The position numbers and the translations under genes were made by a program. A model generated the notes under the pieces. It was given only the letters and a program-made list of their open reading frames with translations, was not told the origin of the DNA and ran no database searches. 48,658 nt of DNA from Planctomycetaceae bacterium (lineage in GTDB: Bacteria; Planctomycetota; Planctomycetia; Pirellulales; Pirellulaceae): the NCBI GenBank assembly GCA_003233175.1, contig QIKY01000020.1, forward strand, positions 1 to 48,658. Reading direction: 5' to 3'. Of this stretch, positions 16,439 through 25,354 are shown one piece after another. Position 1 is the first letter of the stretch. Every line of letters starts with the position of its first letter.

Positions 16439-17920
16439 CTAGGCGATGACTGGGTGAATCACTTCGCCGCCGACATCGGTCACGCGGTAACGGCGGCCGT
16501 TGTAGGTGTAGGTCAATTTTTTGTGGTCGAGGCCCAGTAGATGCAGAATGGTGGCGTGCAGATCGTTGACATGCACGCGGTCGACGGCGGCCTTGTAACC
16601 GACGGCGTCCGACTTACCATGGCTCACGCCGCCCTTGGCGCCGCCGCCAGCCAGCCAAGCGGTGAAGCAATGCGGGTTGTGGTCGCGGCCTGGTTTCTCG
16701 CCGGTTTGGGCGATCGGCAGGCGGCCGAATTCACCGCCCCATACAACCAGCGTGTCGTCGAGCAAGCCGCGTTGTTCGAGGTCGGAGAGCAACGCCGCGA
16801 CCGGCTGGTCGGTCTCGCCGGCGAACTGCGTGTGGTTGCCCTTGATATCCTTATGGCCATCCCAACTGCGCTGGTTTTCCATGCCGCCGGAATAAATCTG
16901 GATGTACCGCACGCCGCGCTCCAGCAGGCGGCGGGCCGTTAAACATTGCCGGGCGAAATGCGCGCAGCGGTCGTCGTTCATGCCGTAAAGTTTGTGGATG
17001 TGTTCCGGTTCGGCGTCGATATCGAGTGCTTCGGGCGCCGCCGTTTGCATGCGATACGCCAACTCGAAACTTTCAATGCGAGCGGCCAATTCGGCTTCTG
17101 CTTTTTGCTGTTCGCCGTGCGGCTGGTTGAGTTGCTGGATGAAATCGATCTGCGCGCGTTGGTCGGCGTCGACCATATGCGCCGGCCGCGCGAGGTTGTC
17201 GATCGGAACTCCAGTGGGCCGCAAGTGAGTGCCCTGATAGGCGCCGGGAAGAAAGGCGGCGCCCCAGTTGGCGGCTTGGCCCTTGGGAAGGCCGCGTCCC
17301 TTGGGATCGCTCATCACGACAAACGCCGGCAAGTTCCGGCTCTCGCTGCCCAGGCCGTAGGTCACCCAAGAGCCCACGCAGGGGAAGCCCATGCGCGCGA
17401 AGCCGGTGTTCATCATGAACAGGGCCGGCGAGTGGTTGTTCGACTCCGTGTGGCCGGAATGGATGAAGGCCATTTTGTCGACGTGCTCGCCCAGGTGCGG
17501 AAAAATTTCGGAAACCATCTTCCCGCATTCGCCGCGCGGCGTGAACTTGAAGGGCGATTTCATCAACCCGCCGACTTGGTTCTTAAAGAAGCCGGTGGTG
17601 TTGGTGAAGGTGGAATCGAACTCCTTCATCGACTTGCCGTCCCACTTCTCCAGCGCTGGTTTGTAATCCCAGGTGTCGACATGGCTGGCGCCGCCGTTGA
17701 TGAAAATCCAAATCACGCGTTTGGCGCCGGCCTTGAAATGCGGCGGCTGCGGCGCCAGCGGATTGAGCGACCGGTCGCCCAGGCCTTCGGCGGCGGCGTG
17801 TTGGAGCAAGCCTTCTTCGTGCAGCAACCCCGTTAAACCGAGCATGCCGAATCCACAACCGGCGCGGCGCAGGAGTTCGCGGCGAGAAAGCCCCAAGGAC
17901 GGATAGCGATCATCGTTCAT
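16439..17920 (-). CDS. DUF1501 protein with twin-arginine leader
   Basis: A 493-residue DUF1501 protein. Seen: LSRRELLRRAGCGFGMLGLTG leader within residues 10-33, IWIFINGGASHVDTWDYKPAL near 70, FMMNTGFARMGFPCVGSWV, TLVVWGGEFGRLPI near 395, and GRDHNPHCFTAWLAGGG near 413. It begins 7 bp after the preceding DUF1549/1553 gene, a tight two-gene operon. Probably exported by the Tat system; reaction unknown. Sequence clearly differs from the other three DUF1501 copies here, so this is old paralogy and not recent duplication. Confidence 0.92.
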   Translation of the reverse strand: MNDDRYPSLGLSRRELLRRAGCGFGMLGLTGLLHEEGLLQHAAAEGLGDRSLNPLAPQPPHFKAGAKRVIWIFINGGASHVDTWDYKPALEKWDGKSMKEFDSTFTNTTGFFKNQVGGLMKSPFKFTPRGECGKMVSEIFPHLGEHVDKMAFIHSGHTESNNHSPALFMMNTGFARMGFPCVGSWVTYGLGSESRNLPAFVVMSDPKGRGLPKGQAANWGAAFLPGAYQGTHLRPTGVPIDNLARPAHMVDADQRAQIDFIQQLNQPHGEQQKAEAELAARIESFELAYRMQTAAPEALDIDAEPEHIHKLYGMNDDRCAHFARQCLTARRLLERGVRYIQIYSGGMENQRSWDGHKDIKGNHTQFAGETDQPVAALLSDLEQRGLLDDTLVVWGGEFGRLPIAQTGEKPGRDHNPHCFTAWLAGGGAKGGVSHGKSDAVGYKAAVDRVHVNDLHATILHLLGLDHKKLTYTYNGRRYRVTDVGGEVIHPVIA

Positions 17921-17927
17921 GGTATTT

Positions 17928-20225
17928 TCAGTCTATGTAAACGAATTCGTTGGAGCTCATTAAAGCTTGGCACAAATCGGCCATGGCGGCCGCCGCAGGA
18001 TTTTCCTGTTTGGCGGTTTGATACGACGCCGCCTGCCGCGCGAGGTAGGCCCCCGCCGCCTGCGTTTGTTCGGTCGTGGGTCGGCGGCCAAAGGCCAAAC
18101 GATACGCACGCGGCACCGCTTTTTCGGGCGGCAGCCCTTCCAAACGTTTGGCGAAGCCTTCGGCATAGGCTCGCGCCTGCGGGTGATTCAAAAACATGAG
18201 CGCCTGCGGCGCGATCGTGGTGCGGCTGCGTTGGCCGATGCTGACCAAATGCTCCGGCCAATCGAAGAGCATCATCATGGGAATCAACTTGCTGCGTTTG
18301 ATAAAGAAGTACACGCTGCGGCGACGCATGCTTTCGTCGAGCGAACCGGGGCCGTACATGGTTGGGTCGAGCAGTCCGCTCACGGCCAGCATGGCGTCGC
18401 GAATGGGTTCGGCGTCGAGCCGGACCGGCGTTCGCCGCCAATGCAACAGGTTTTCGGGGTCGACCTTCTTGCGAGCCGCGTCCGATTCAGTGGTTTGCCG
18501 ATAGACCGCGCTGGTCATGATCTGCCGATGCATACGTTTGAGACGCCAGCCGTTTTGCACCAAATCGGTGGCCAGCCAATCGAGCAGTTCGGGGTGCGTG
18601 GGCCGCTCGCCTTGAAAGCCGAAGTCGTTGGGCGTGGCCACGATGCCCCGGCCAAAGTGATGTTGCCAGAGGCGGTTGACGATCACGCGAGCGGCCAAAC
18701 GCCCGGCGCCATCGCGGGAGTCGGTCAGCCAATTGGCCAACGACGCGCGGCGAAAACTGGTTCGCGTCCAACCCTCCGGCGGAGCGACCTGCCAGTAGGC
18801 GCGGTCTTTACCGGGCGCCATCAACACTTGCAGGAAACCGGCGTTGGCAACCTTTCCCTTCTGTTTGACATCGCCCCGGATCAGGTAATGCGTTTCCTTA
18901 TAGAAGTGAGGAAAACCGCGGCCATCGGCATGATGCTTCATGTGCGGCAGGCCTTCGCTGGTGACCTGCACTTTCACCTTTTCCGTTTTGCCTTTTTCCT
19001 TACCGGGGATTTCCAGATCGATCTCACTGCGAATCGTGGTGGAGAACGAGGCGATAAAACGATAATAATCGTTCGAGGGGATGGGGTCGTATTTGTGGTC
19101 GTGGCAACGTGCGCAGCCGAGCGTCAAACCGAGAAACGCTTCGGTGGTGGTGCGCGACATATCGTCCAGCTCTTCGTACCGCGCCGACTCAAACTCCGTT
19201 TCCGTCAACTGCGTGGGAAAAGCGCCGCCTCCCAGAAAACCCGTGGCCATCATCGCTTGAGGATTCTCCGGCGCGAGTTCGTCGCCGGCCACCTGCCAAC
19301 GCACGAACTGATCGTAGGGCAAATCTTGGTTGAAGGCCCGGATGAGAAAATCGCGATAATGGTGCGCGTTCGGCCGATCGTAATCTTGTTCGTAACCGTG
19401 CGATTCCGCAAACCGCGCGATGTCGATCCAATGCCGGGCCCAACGTTCGCCATAATGCTCCGACGCCAGCAAACGATCGATCAACTTCTCGTACGCCAGG
19501 GGATCGGCGTCGGCCACGAAGGCGTCGATTTCCTCGGGCGTCGGCGGCAAACCGATTAAATCGAATGTGGCGCGGCGAATGAGCGTGCGGCGGTCAGCCG
19601 ACTTGTTGGGCGTTAGGCCCTTGGCCTGCAGTTGGTCGACGATAAAACAATCGATAGGACTTCGCACCCAGTCGGAATTCTGAATTGCCGGCGGCGCCAC
19701 AACGGCCAGCGGCTGGAACGACCAAAACTGCCGGTCTTCGAATGTGACGGCGGAAGGATCTTTCGGCGGCGCCGCCGATTTGTCGACCAGCGGCGTATCG
19801 TAGGGCGCGCCCAATTCCAACCAACGGGCGACATGGCCAATCGCTTCGGCCGGCAACTGCTCCGCCTTGAGCGGCATGAACGGTTCTTCTTCATGCTTGA
19901 GCAACGTGAGCAAATAGCTGGATTCGGCGTCTTCCTCCTCCACCATGCCGCTATCGAATAGAGCGTCGCGGCTCGCCAAGTCGAAATCGGCCTTGGTCTG
20001 CTTGCCGCCGTGGCAGTCGAGGCAATGCTTGACAAACAACGGCCGCACATGCTCCTTGAACAACGCCAAACCTTCCTTCATGCGTTGGGCGTGTTCGGGA
20101 GAAACCTTGGCCGCCTCTTCGGCTTGCGCCAAATTGCCTTGCCAAGCAGCCGCCAGAAGAAGGGCCGCCAGGAAAAAGACAGGTAAGGCAAACGACGCCA
20201 CGGTGTGAAGGCGAGTTCTGATCAT
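17928..20225 (-). CDS. DUF1549/DUF1553 protein with N-terminal cytochrome-like motif (PSCyt1)
   Basis: About 765 residues. Signal peptide near residues 5-36, then LFVKHCLDCHGGKQTKADFDL (haem-type CxxCH of the cytochrome region), DUF1549 with RHWIDIARFAESHGYEQDYDRP and CARCHDHKYDPIPSNDYY, and DUF1553 with ARVIVNRLWQHHFGRGIVATP and TTIAPQALMFLNHPQ. The start ATG 20225 is preceded by AGGA and opens the signal peptide; the longer frame from 20393 has no signal features. Unlike the 901-codon frame at 11.8-14.5 kb, this copy carries no repeat-derived insertions, so it is a useful internal reference for them. First gene of the operon with DUF1501. Confidence 0.92.
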   Translation of the reverse strand: MIRTRLHTVASFALPVFFLAALLLAAAWQGNLAQAEEAAKVSPEHAQRMKEGLALFKEHVRPLFVKHCLDCHGGKQTKADFDLASRDALFDSGMVEEEDAESSYLLTLLKHEEEPFMPLKAEQLPAEAIGHVARWLELGAPYDTPLVDKSAAPPKDPSAVTFEDRQFWSFQPLAVVAPPAIQNSDWVRSPIDCFIVDQLQAKGLTPNKSADRRTLIRRATFDLIGLPPTPEEIDAFVADADPLAYEKLIDRLLASEHYGERWARHWIDIARFAESHGYEQDYDRPNAHHYRDFLIRAFNQDLPYDQFVRWQVAGDELAPENPQAMMATGFLGGGAFPTQLTETEFESARYEELDDMSRTTTEAFLGLTLGCARCHDHKYDPIPSNDYYRFIASFSTTIRSEIDLEIPGKEKGKTEKVKVQVTSEGLPHMKHHADGRGFPHFYKETHYLIRGDVKQKGKVANAGFLQVLMAPGKDRAYWQVAPPEGWTRTSFRRASLANWLTDSRDGAGRLAARVIVNRLWQHHFGRGIVATPNDFGFQGERPTHPELLDWLATDLVQNGWRLKRMHRQIMTSAVYRQTTESDAARKKVDPENLLHWRRTPVRLDAEPIRDAMLAVSGLLDPTMYGPGSLDESMRRRSVYFFIKRSKLIPMMMLFDWPEHLVSIGQRSRTTIAPQALMFLNHPQARAYAEGFAKRLEGLPPEKAVPRAYRLAFGRRPTTEQTQAAGAYLARQAASYQTAKQENPAAAAMADLCQALMSSNEFVYID

Positions 20226-20525
20226 GGTGGGCATTTCCTGAATATCGGCTAACATCGCCAACGGAAAAATGCTCGCACGGCGAGCGCAATGGGTCGAGCC
20301 GATTACTACTATTTTATCATGGAGGCGGGCGATGCAAAGTCCGAGCGTGCTCGGGCGACACCGTCCGAACGTGTTCGGGATAACCGAGGCCATTGAAAAT
20401 GGGGGATTTTCCGGTGAGTCGGTCCTTTACAACCCTTTCATTATAACCCGCCCGGCCGCGTTTCGCACATGCGTTTGTTGGAGACGCGCCAAACGCCAAC
20501 CAATTTCCTGTTTTGCACGCCGCCT

Positions 20526-20553
20526 TTGCAACACTCCAAGGCCGACTTATAAT
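20526..20553 (+). promoter_or_regulatory. sigma70-type promoter of sucCD
   Basis: TTGCAA (20526-20531), 16-bp spacer, then a perfect TATAAT (20548-20553), 44 bp ahead of the sucC start. Confidence 0.55.
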
Positions 20554-20597
20554 TCGCTCCGCAGGCACGATCGTGTCCGAAAAACGGAAAAACGAAT

Positions 20598-21782
20598 ATG
20601 AAAATCCACGAATTCCAGGCCAAACAACTCCTTCGCCAGGCGGGCGTCGCCGTTTTGGAGGGGCATGTCGCGAAAACCGCTGAAGAAGCCGGCGCGGCCT
20701 ACGACGCACTTGGCGGCGCCATTGCCGTTGTGAAAGCGCAAATTCACGCCGGCGGACGCGGCAAAGGGACGATTCTCGAACACCCCCAACAGCACGGCGT
20801 GCAACTGGTAAAAAGCCGCCAAGAAGCGGAAGACGTCGCCGGGCGTCTGTTGGGCGGGACGCTGGTCACGATTCAAACCGGGCCCGCGGGCCACACCGTG
20901 CGGCAGGTTTTTGTTGAGGCTGGTTGCGATATCGCCCGAGAATTGTACTTGGGCATCGTGATCGACCGCGCCGCCTCCCAGCCGGTGCTCATGGTTTCCA
21001 GCGAAGGCGGTGTGGAAATTGAAAAGGTCGCCGCAGAAACGCCGGAACTGATTTTCAAGGAACATTTTGATCCTCACGTCGGACTGCAAAGTTTTCAAGT
21101 ACGGAAATTGTGCTGGAAATTGGGCATCACGGGCAAAAGCGTTCGCAGCGCCGAGAAGTTCATGCGAACCCTGTGCAAGCTGTTTGTGCAACAAGATTGC
21201 AGCCTGGTGGAAATCAATCCTTTGGTGGTCACGGGTGCTGGTGAAATCGTGGCGCTCGACGCCAAAATGACCTTCGACGACAACGCCCTCTTCCGCCACC
21301 AAGACTTGCTCGAACTGCGCGATCTGACAGAGGAAGACCCGGCCGAAGTTCGCGCCGGCAAGGCCGATTTGAGCTTTGTCAAACTGGAGGGCAACATCGG
21401 TTGCTTGGTCAACGGCGCCGGGTTGGCCATGAGCACGATGGACATTATCAAACTGCACGGCGGCCAACCGGCCAACTTTTTGGATGTCGGCGGCGGGGCC
21501 CAAACAGAGCAAGTCACGGAAGCCTTTCGCATTCTGCTCTCCGACCCCAACGTGCGTGCGGTGTTGGTGAACATTTTCGGCGGCATCATGCAATGCACCA
21601 CGATCGCAAACGCCGTGTTGGCGGCCTATAAAACGGTCGGTTTTAATGTGCCGTTGGTGGTCCGCTTGGAAGGCACCGAAGTGGCGGAAGGCCGAAAAAT
21701 CCTTGCCGAAAGCGGCGTCGATATCATCACCGCCGAAGGACTCACCGACGCCGCGAAGAAAGTAGTCGCGGCGGCGGGTTAA
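20598..21782 (+). CDS. sucC: succinyl-CoA synthetase beta subunit (ADP-forming type)
   Basis: Beta subunit of the TCA-cycle enzyme interconverting succinyl-CoA and succinate with nucleotide phosphorylation. 394 residues, normal length. Seen: [17 protein letters not shown] start, the ATP-grasp domain with [13 protein letters not shown] near 45, [11 protein letters not shown] near 200 (Mg binding), [36 protein letters not shown] and the FVNIFGGI-like [16 protein letters not shown] segment near 320. Followed by sucD after 50 bp. Confidence 0.97.
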   Translation: MKIHEFQAKQLLRQAGVAVLEGHVAKTAEEAGAAYDALGGAIAVVKAQIHAGGRGKGTILEHPQQHGVQLVKSRQEAEDVAGRLLGGTLVTIQTGPAGHTVRQVFVEAGCDIARELYLGIVIDRAASQPVLMVSSEGGVEIEKVAAETPELIFKEHFDPHVGLQSFQVRKLCWKLGITGKSVRSAEKFMRTLCKLFVQQDCSLVEINPLVVTGAGEIVALDAKMTFDDNALFRHQDLLELRDLTEEDPAEVRAGKADLSFVKLEGNIGCLVNGAGLAMSTMDIIKLHGGQPANFLDVGGGAQTEQVTEAFRILLSDPNVRAVLVNIFGGIMQCTTIANAVLAAYKTVGFNVPLVVRLEGTEVAEGRKILAESGVDIITAEGLTDAAKKVVAAAG

Positions 21783-21832
21783 ACGTCGCTTTAATCGTCG
21801 CCCCTCAGCGAAACTCCCATACGAGATAAACC

Positions 21833-22711
21833 ATGAGCATATTGGTCAACAAAGACACACGGCTTCTCTGCCAGGGAATCACGGGCCGCGCCGGCGCCTT
21901 CCACACCAAGGGCTGCCTGGAATACGGCACGCAGGTGGTTGGCGGCGTAACGCCCGGCAAGGGCGGCAAGACGGTTGAGGGCCTGCCGGTGTTTGACACC
22001 GTCTGCGAAGCGGTGGAAAAAGAGGGCGCCAACGCCACCATGATTTTCGTGCCCGCCGCCTTCACCGCCGACGCCATTCTGGAAGCGGTCGACGCCGGTA
22101 TTGAGGTCGTGGTCGCGATCACCGAAGGCGTCCCGGTGGTCGACATGGTGCATGTCTATGCAACGGTGCGCCGCCAAAACGTGACGCTCATCGGCCCCAA
22201 CTGCCCCGGTCTGATCACGCCCGACGAATGCAAAATCGGCATCATGCCGGGTTATATTCACAAGAAGGGCCCGGTCGGTCTGATGAGCCGCAGCGGCACG
22301 CTCACCTACGAAGCCGTGTGGCAATTGACCAATCTCGGCTTGGGGCAATCGACCTGCGTTGGTCTCGGCGGCGACCCCATCGTGGGCACTTCGTTCATCG
22401 ATCTGCTCCGGCAATTCGAAGCCGACCCCGAAACGGAAGCCATCCTCATGATGGGCGAAATCGGCGGCACGGCGGAAGAAGAAGCGGCGGCGTTCGTTAA
22501 AGAGCACGTCAGCAAACCGGTGGCGGCGTTTATCGCCGGCCGCACCGCCCCTCCCGGCAAACGCATGGGCCACGCCGGCGCGATCATCTCGGGCGGCAAG
22601 GGCACGGCGGCGGAAAAAGTCGCGGCCTTGGAAGCCGCCGGCATCGAGATTGCCGAAAGCCCCGCCGACATGGGCGCAGCCGTCCAACGCGCCATCGCCA
22701 AACGCAGCTGA
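21833..22711 (+). CDS. sucD: succinyl-CoA synthetase alpha subunit
   Basis: Alpha subunit carrying the phosphorylated histidine. 292 residues. Seen: [19 protein letters not shown], the CoA-binding Rossmann domain, GPNCPGLI near 122, [10 protein letters not shown] near 155, and the active-site segment [17 protein letters not shown] near 245 whose His is phosphorylated. In operon with sucC. A short stretch corresponding to 22487-22528 recurs in altered form at 24326-24367. Confidence 0.97.
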   Translation: MSILVNKDTRLLCQGITGRAGAFHTKGCLEYGTQVVGGVTPGKGGKTVEGLPVFDTVCEAVEKEGANATMIFVPAAFTADAILEAVDAGIEVVVAITEGVPVVDMVHVYATVRRQNVTLIGPNCPGLITPDECKIGIMPGYIHKKGPVGLMSRSGTLTYEAVWQLTNLGLGQSTCVGLGGDPIVGTSFIDLLRQFEADPETEAILMMGEIGGTAEEEAAAFVKEHVSKPVAAFIAGRTAPPGKRMGHAGAIISGGKGTAAEKVAALEAAGIEIAESPADMGAAVQRAIAKRS

Positions 22712-22746
22712 GAAATGCACATTGGCGTGTACGCTTGCGAGTGTTT

Positions 22747-22840
22747 CGCCGGGCGGGAACCCATCGCCCAAATGGGGAACGCCCGGCGATCAGATGCCCT
22801 CAACCCAATGGGCCGCTACGCGGACCATTGGGTTATTGAG
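22747..22840. terminator. two hairpins between convergent sucD and the Abi-alpha-like gene
   Basis: Hairpin 1: CGCCGGGCG (22747-22755) with CGCCCGGCG (22780-22788). Hairpin 2: CTCAACCCAATGG (22799-22811) with CCATTGGGTTATTGAG (22825-22840, two bases bulged). They lie just after sucD; the second reaches into the stop end of the opposite gene. No T-run, so intrinsic termination is plausible but not certain. Confidence 0.5.
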
Positions 22841-23603
22841 GCCGATCGATGTTTGCCAGTTGCACACAAGCACTCGCGAACCATCTGCCAAACATTGAAA
22901 GCCGAAATGTCATTCGACTGAGCCTACAGCCCTCTGGAATTGTAAGGTCAGGATAGCGATTGTCTTTTATTATGCTCACGTTGGTAATCGTGACCAATTG
23001 CTTCTTTGCAAGGTCTTGCATCAATGTCAGGTGATGGTCCGCGCCACCAAAGTCGGCATACGAGAAATTTTGGCCCAGGCGCTGAAGGATCAGGTTCTCT
23101 GAGGCACTTGCGAGCGCATCAACAAAGTGTTGTTCTCCTAGTAGGAGGGCTCTTACGAGCTTTGCCTGGTGCGGCGACAAGCTCTTGATTATTCCTGGAA
23201 AGTCTGGACTCAGCTTGTCGGCTTCGTCTGCGTTGATGGCTTTCGCCATCAGTTCCTCGAACATCGCCATTAGGGGACTGTCGTCGCTCGTTGTAGCGAA
23301 AGCCTGCATCACAGGCGCGGCGATTTCGGGTGGTGCTTCCTTCTGTTTTTCTTCGGGGACTTTCTCGCGAACACGCTCACAGAATGCGGCGAAGCGGTCT
23401 TGGTATGCTGCGGCCAACTGGAGCGGTGCGGTGAACAATCGAAACGCTTTGAGCGTGTCACGTGATAACGCACCGACTTCTTGCATTGGCGGCGAGAGCG
23501 CATCGTCGTACGAGCGTTTGGCGATTTCGGAGTTAATAATTTGGCCGGCGCCAGCCAAATCACCGATCACGGGAGCCTTCACTTCGTCTTCGTTGTGTGT
23601 CAA
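22833..23603 (-). CDS. Abi-alpha-like (DUF4393) protein
   Basis: About 256 residues resembling the Abi-alpha/DUF4393 family, named for a phage abortive-infection factor. Seen: RSYDDALSPPMQEVGALSRD opening, then a helical FRLFTAPLQLAAAYQDRF segment, VMQAFATTSDDSPLMAMFEEL and FPGIIKSLSPHQAKLVRALL, matching the family's order. No membrane anchor beyond weak hydrophobic helices. The start TTG 23603 is inferred from AAGGAG 8 bp upstream; a TTG at 23672 would be longer. Together with hicAB it gives this stretch a defence-island look. Family assignment is from remembered pattern, not a search. Confidence 0.65.
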   Translation of the reverse strand: MTHNEDEVKAPVIGDLAGAGQIINSEIAKRSYDDALSPPMQEVGALSRDTLKAFRLFTAPLQLAAAYQDRFAAFCERVREKVPEEKQKEAPPEIAAPVMQAFATTSDDSPLMAMFEELMAKAINADEADKLSPDFPGIIKSLSPHQAKLVRALLLGEQHFVDALASASENLILQRLGQNFSYADFGGADHHLTLMQDLAKKQLVTITNVSIIKDNRYPDLTIPEGCRLSRMTFRLSMFGRWFASACVQLANIDRPQ

Positions 23604-23759
23604 CTTGTGACTCCTTCCACGAATTCGCTTTGAGAGGTAGGTTGCGGACGAACTCCTGGTTCTCTCAATCAACTGCGTTGAGAATAACGGGTTTTACGAG
23701 ATGTCGAAATTTTACAACAACACGAGTTGCAGAAAATTTAAGTGCTAGGGTTGGTTTAT

Positions 23760-23975
23760 TCAGAGAAGGTTTCTGAATTCCTCAACGGTCAGGCCTGCCT
23801 GTCGGATGATCGCACGCAATGTCCCCTTGGCAACTTCCTTGTGATCGGGAATGGTTAAGCGTCGGTGTGGCGGCGTTTGCCGCCGCAGAATCATGTGGCT
23901 GCCTCGCCGCCTATCCAACGCGCACCCGATCTTACCCAAAGCGTTGACCACTTCGCGACCCGAAACGACCGGCAA
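23760..23975 (-). CDS. hicA: HicA family toxin, 5' end altered by a 17-bp duplication
   Basis: HicA is a small double-stranded-RNA-binding-fold mRNA interferase. The conserved RRGSHMILRR (with catalytic His) and the C-terminal RAIIRQAGLTVEEFRNLL are present. The normal start is damaged. A GTG at 24001 overlapping the hicB stop would read MTALPVISG, but the 17-bp unit TTGCCGGTCATTTCGGG is then repeated with one change (23976-23992 and 23959-23975), throwing the rest out of frame. Translation of the intact toxin body now needs the TTG at 23975 in the second unit. Expression is therefore probably reduced or lost. Confidence 0.75.
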   Translation of the reverse strand: MPVVSGREVVNALGKIGCALDRRRGSHMILRRQTPPHRRLTIPDHKEVAKGTLRAIIRQAGLTVEEFRNLL

Positions 23976-23997
23976 CCCGAAATGACCGGCAACGCTG

Positions 23998-24210
23998 TCA
24001 CGGTGTAACCTCCACCACCTCTTCGGTTATGGAGGGTGGAATCGGCTCACCGTGGGCTTGCAGACTCTCCAAATAACCAGCGATGGCTTCCTTGGCATTG
24101 TCGATCGCTTCGGAACGTGTTTTTCCTTGCGAAATGCAACCAGGTAGCGAAGGAACCTCGGCAACGTAGACGCCATCTTCATCCTGCTCGATAAGGACAC
24201 GAAATCGCAC
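23998..24210 (-). CDS. hicB: HicB family antitoxin
   Basis: A 70-residue partial RNase-H-fold antitoxin: RVLIEQDEDGVYVAEVPSLP, GCISQGKTRSEAIDNAKEAI, then a short C-terminus without a DNA-binding domain, as in the short HicB class. GTG start at 24210 has GGGAGG 8 bp upstream. It precedes hicA, the reversed order (hicBA) common for this class. Intact, unlike its partner. Confidence 0.9.
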   Translation of the reverse strand: MRFRVLIEQDEDGVYVAEVPSLPGCISQGKTRSEAIDNAKEAIAGYLESLQAHGEPIPPSITEEVVEVTP

Positions 24211-24325
24211 GGCGCATACCTCCCAAAATTATGATCACGACACCCACGGGCGCCTTCCCCACGAATTCAGGATACCACAGGTGTCGTCTGGGTGCGATTC
24301 AAGAACGAGCCGTGGCTTGCCCGCG

Positions 24326-24367
24326 GCGGCGTATGTCAAGGAGCACGTTAGCAAACCGGTGGCGGCG
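24326..24367 (+). pseudogene. sucD-like fragment
   Basis: Reads [14 protein letters not shown], against [14 protein letters not shown] in sucD at 22487-22528. At DNA level 37 of 42 positions match, and three of the four changed codons are synonymous, then a stop follows one codon later. It looks like a relic of a diverged sucD relative and not a fresh copy of the neighbouring gene. Confidence 0.5.
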
Positions 24368-24480
24368 CGATGACTCCGGCTACCGACGGAGGCCTGACGG
24401 CCATGAGGCGTCCGTTCGTATAATAGGAACCCGATCGGCGGCGGTTACAGAGGGCGAACAGCCTCTTGCACGCGCCACCT

Positions 24481-24502
24481 GCTCAGGTTTAAGAACCTGA
24501 GC
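24481..24502. repeat. perfect 9-bp stem hairpin
   Basis: GCTCAGGTT (24481-24489), loop TAAG, AACCTGAGC (24494-24502). No T-run follows. Confidence 0.6.
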
Positions 24503-24622
24503 CGCCCTGCGAGGAGTGAACGCGGCGGTTCGACAAGGCGTGCTCCCGCTCATCGCCTTGTTCGGTGCGGAAGCAAGTTCACCACGAAGGACGCGAAGAG
24601 CACGAAGGGGAAGAGTCGGGCG

Positions 24623-24718
24623 TCAGAGAACAAAACGTTTGACGCCATCTTTCAATTTGACGTTGTTGAAGTTGACGAGCAAGCCAGTCTTCACGCCGGC
24701 CAATTTCCGCGATGGCTT
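24623..24718 (-). pseudogene. GxxExxY protein, C-terminal remnant
   Basis: 31 codons reading KLAGVKTGLLVNFNNVKL, then KDGVKRFVL and a stop. This is the ending of the GxxExxY family (PD-(D/E)XK-like small proteins of unknown role). A stop codon lies upstream in frame and the rest of the gene is gone. As often with this family, CACGAA-type repeat sequence sits directly behind the stop (24575-24605). Confidence 0.65.
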
Positions 24719-24902
24719 TTTACTTTACACCACTTGTATTCCTGGCGGTCAGAGGCGCGCTGTTCGTCGGCGTGGTGACTGCAGTGGTAGGTGCCAGCGT
24801 ATCCGACAGCAAAACTCGCGTTTGGTCGTTAATCAGCTTGCTACTTTGTCTTGTATGTTTTGCGTGTGTTTGAGTGAAGATACGGGTAGGGGAGTCGAGT
24901 AG

Positions 24903-24922
24903 GGTGCGTGCTTGCACGCACC
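24903..24922. terminator. terminator-like hairpin
   Basis: GGTGCGTGC (24903-24911), loop TT, GCACGCACC (24914-24922), then a short TTTC. No gene ends here now, so it may be a relic. Confidence 0.4.
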
Positions 24923-25078
24923 TTTCATTCAGCCCAGCGAAACTCATCGCCGAACCATTCGCCGCTTAAAATATTCGACATCGCAACCAATCGGCATCGG
25001 GCGTGGCGGTTTTTAAGACGTCGAGGCTCCGCCAGCCCAAATATGAGCTGGCGGCCCCGAAACGCAATGGTTACGTGC

Positions 25079-25138
25079 TTAGTTCTTTATCAAGTAAATC
25101 AGCAGGCACAATAACGTTATAACCGCTGTTGTCTCCAT
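25079..25138 (-). CDS. candidate 19-residue membrane peptide
   Basis: METTAVITLLCLLIYLIKN: a short acidic N-terminus, a 14-residue hydrophobic core and a basic end, the look of a single-pass membrane peptide. AAGGAG lies 8 bp before the ATG, better than most ribosome-binding sites in this window, and a TATAAT box sits about 75 bp upstream. It could be a small toxin, a regulatory peptide or a chance ORF in debris; no family is recognised. Confidence 0.4.
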   Translation of the reverse strand: METTAVITLLCLLIYLIKN

Positions 25139-25214
25139 TATAAATTCTCCTTGAAAATATCTCGGAAATGGCCAGCACTTCATTATCGCTGAAAAACCAT
25201 TTTCTTTGTGTGTT

Positions 25215-25220
25215 ATTATA
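25215..25220 (-). promoter_or_regulatory. -10 box upstream of the 19-residue ORF
   Basis: On the minus strand the sequence reads TGTATAAT, a perfect TATAAT with a TG before it. No good -35 box is seen at 16-18 bp. Confidence 0.35.
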
Positions 25221-25354
25221 CACCTAACGAGTGAAAAACCGCCAAAAACAGTGCGAAAAAAATGTCGTATGGAACGTGCGTGAACTTCCCCAGTATTAGT
25301 TGGCGCGGGGTTAAGGTTGATTGGATTATTGAATTTGTTTGGGGTTGGCGGAGC

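Larger units (their letters stand above)
24211..25078. other. gene-poor debris region
   Basis: No intact gene. It holds a sucD-like scrap (24326-24367), a perfect hairpin (24481-24502), a CACGAA repeat arm (24575-24605), a GxxExxY C-terminal scrap (24623-24718), and a terminator-like hairpin (24903-24922). Open frames such as 24516-24902 plus run across these pieces and are not believable proteins. Confidence 0.6.

Noticed and set aside
17967-19559. 530-codon plus-strand frame
   Set aside because: Antisense to the DUF1549/1553 gene, His/Arg-rich, no motifs; a by-product of codon bias.
20547-21593. 348-codon minus-strand frame
   Set aside because: Antisense shadow of sucC.
24516-24902. 128-codon plus-strand frame
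   Set aside because: Runs antisense across the GxxExxY remnant and the CACGAA repeat arm; no protein-like pattern.
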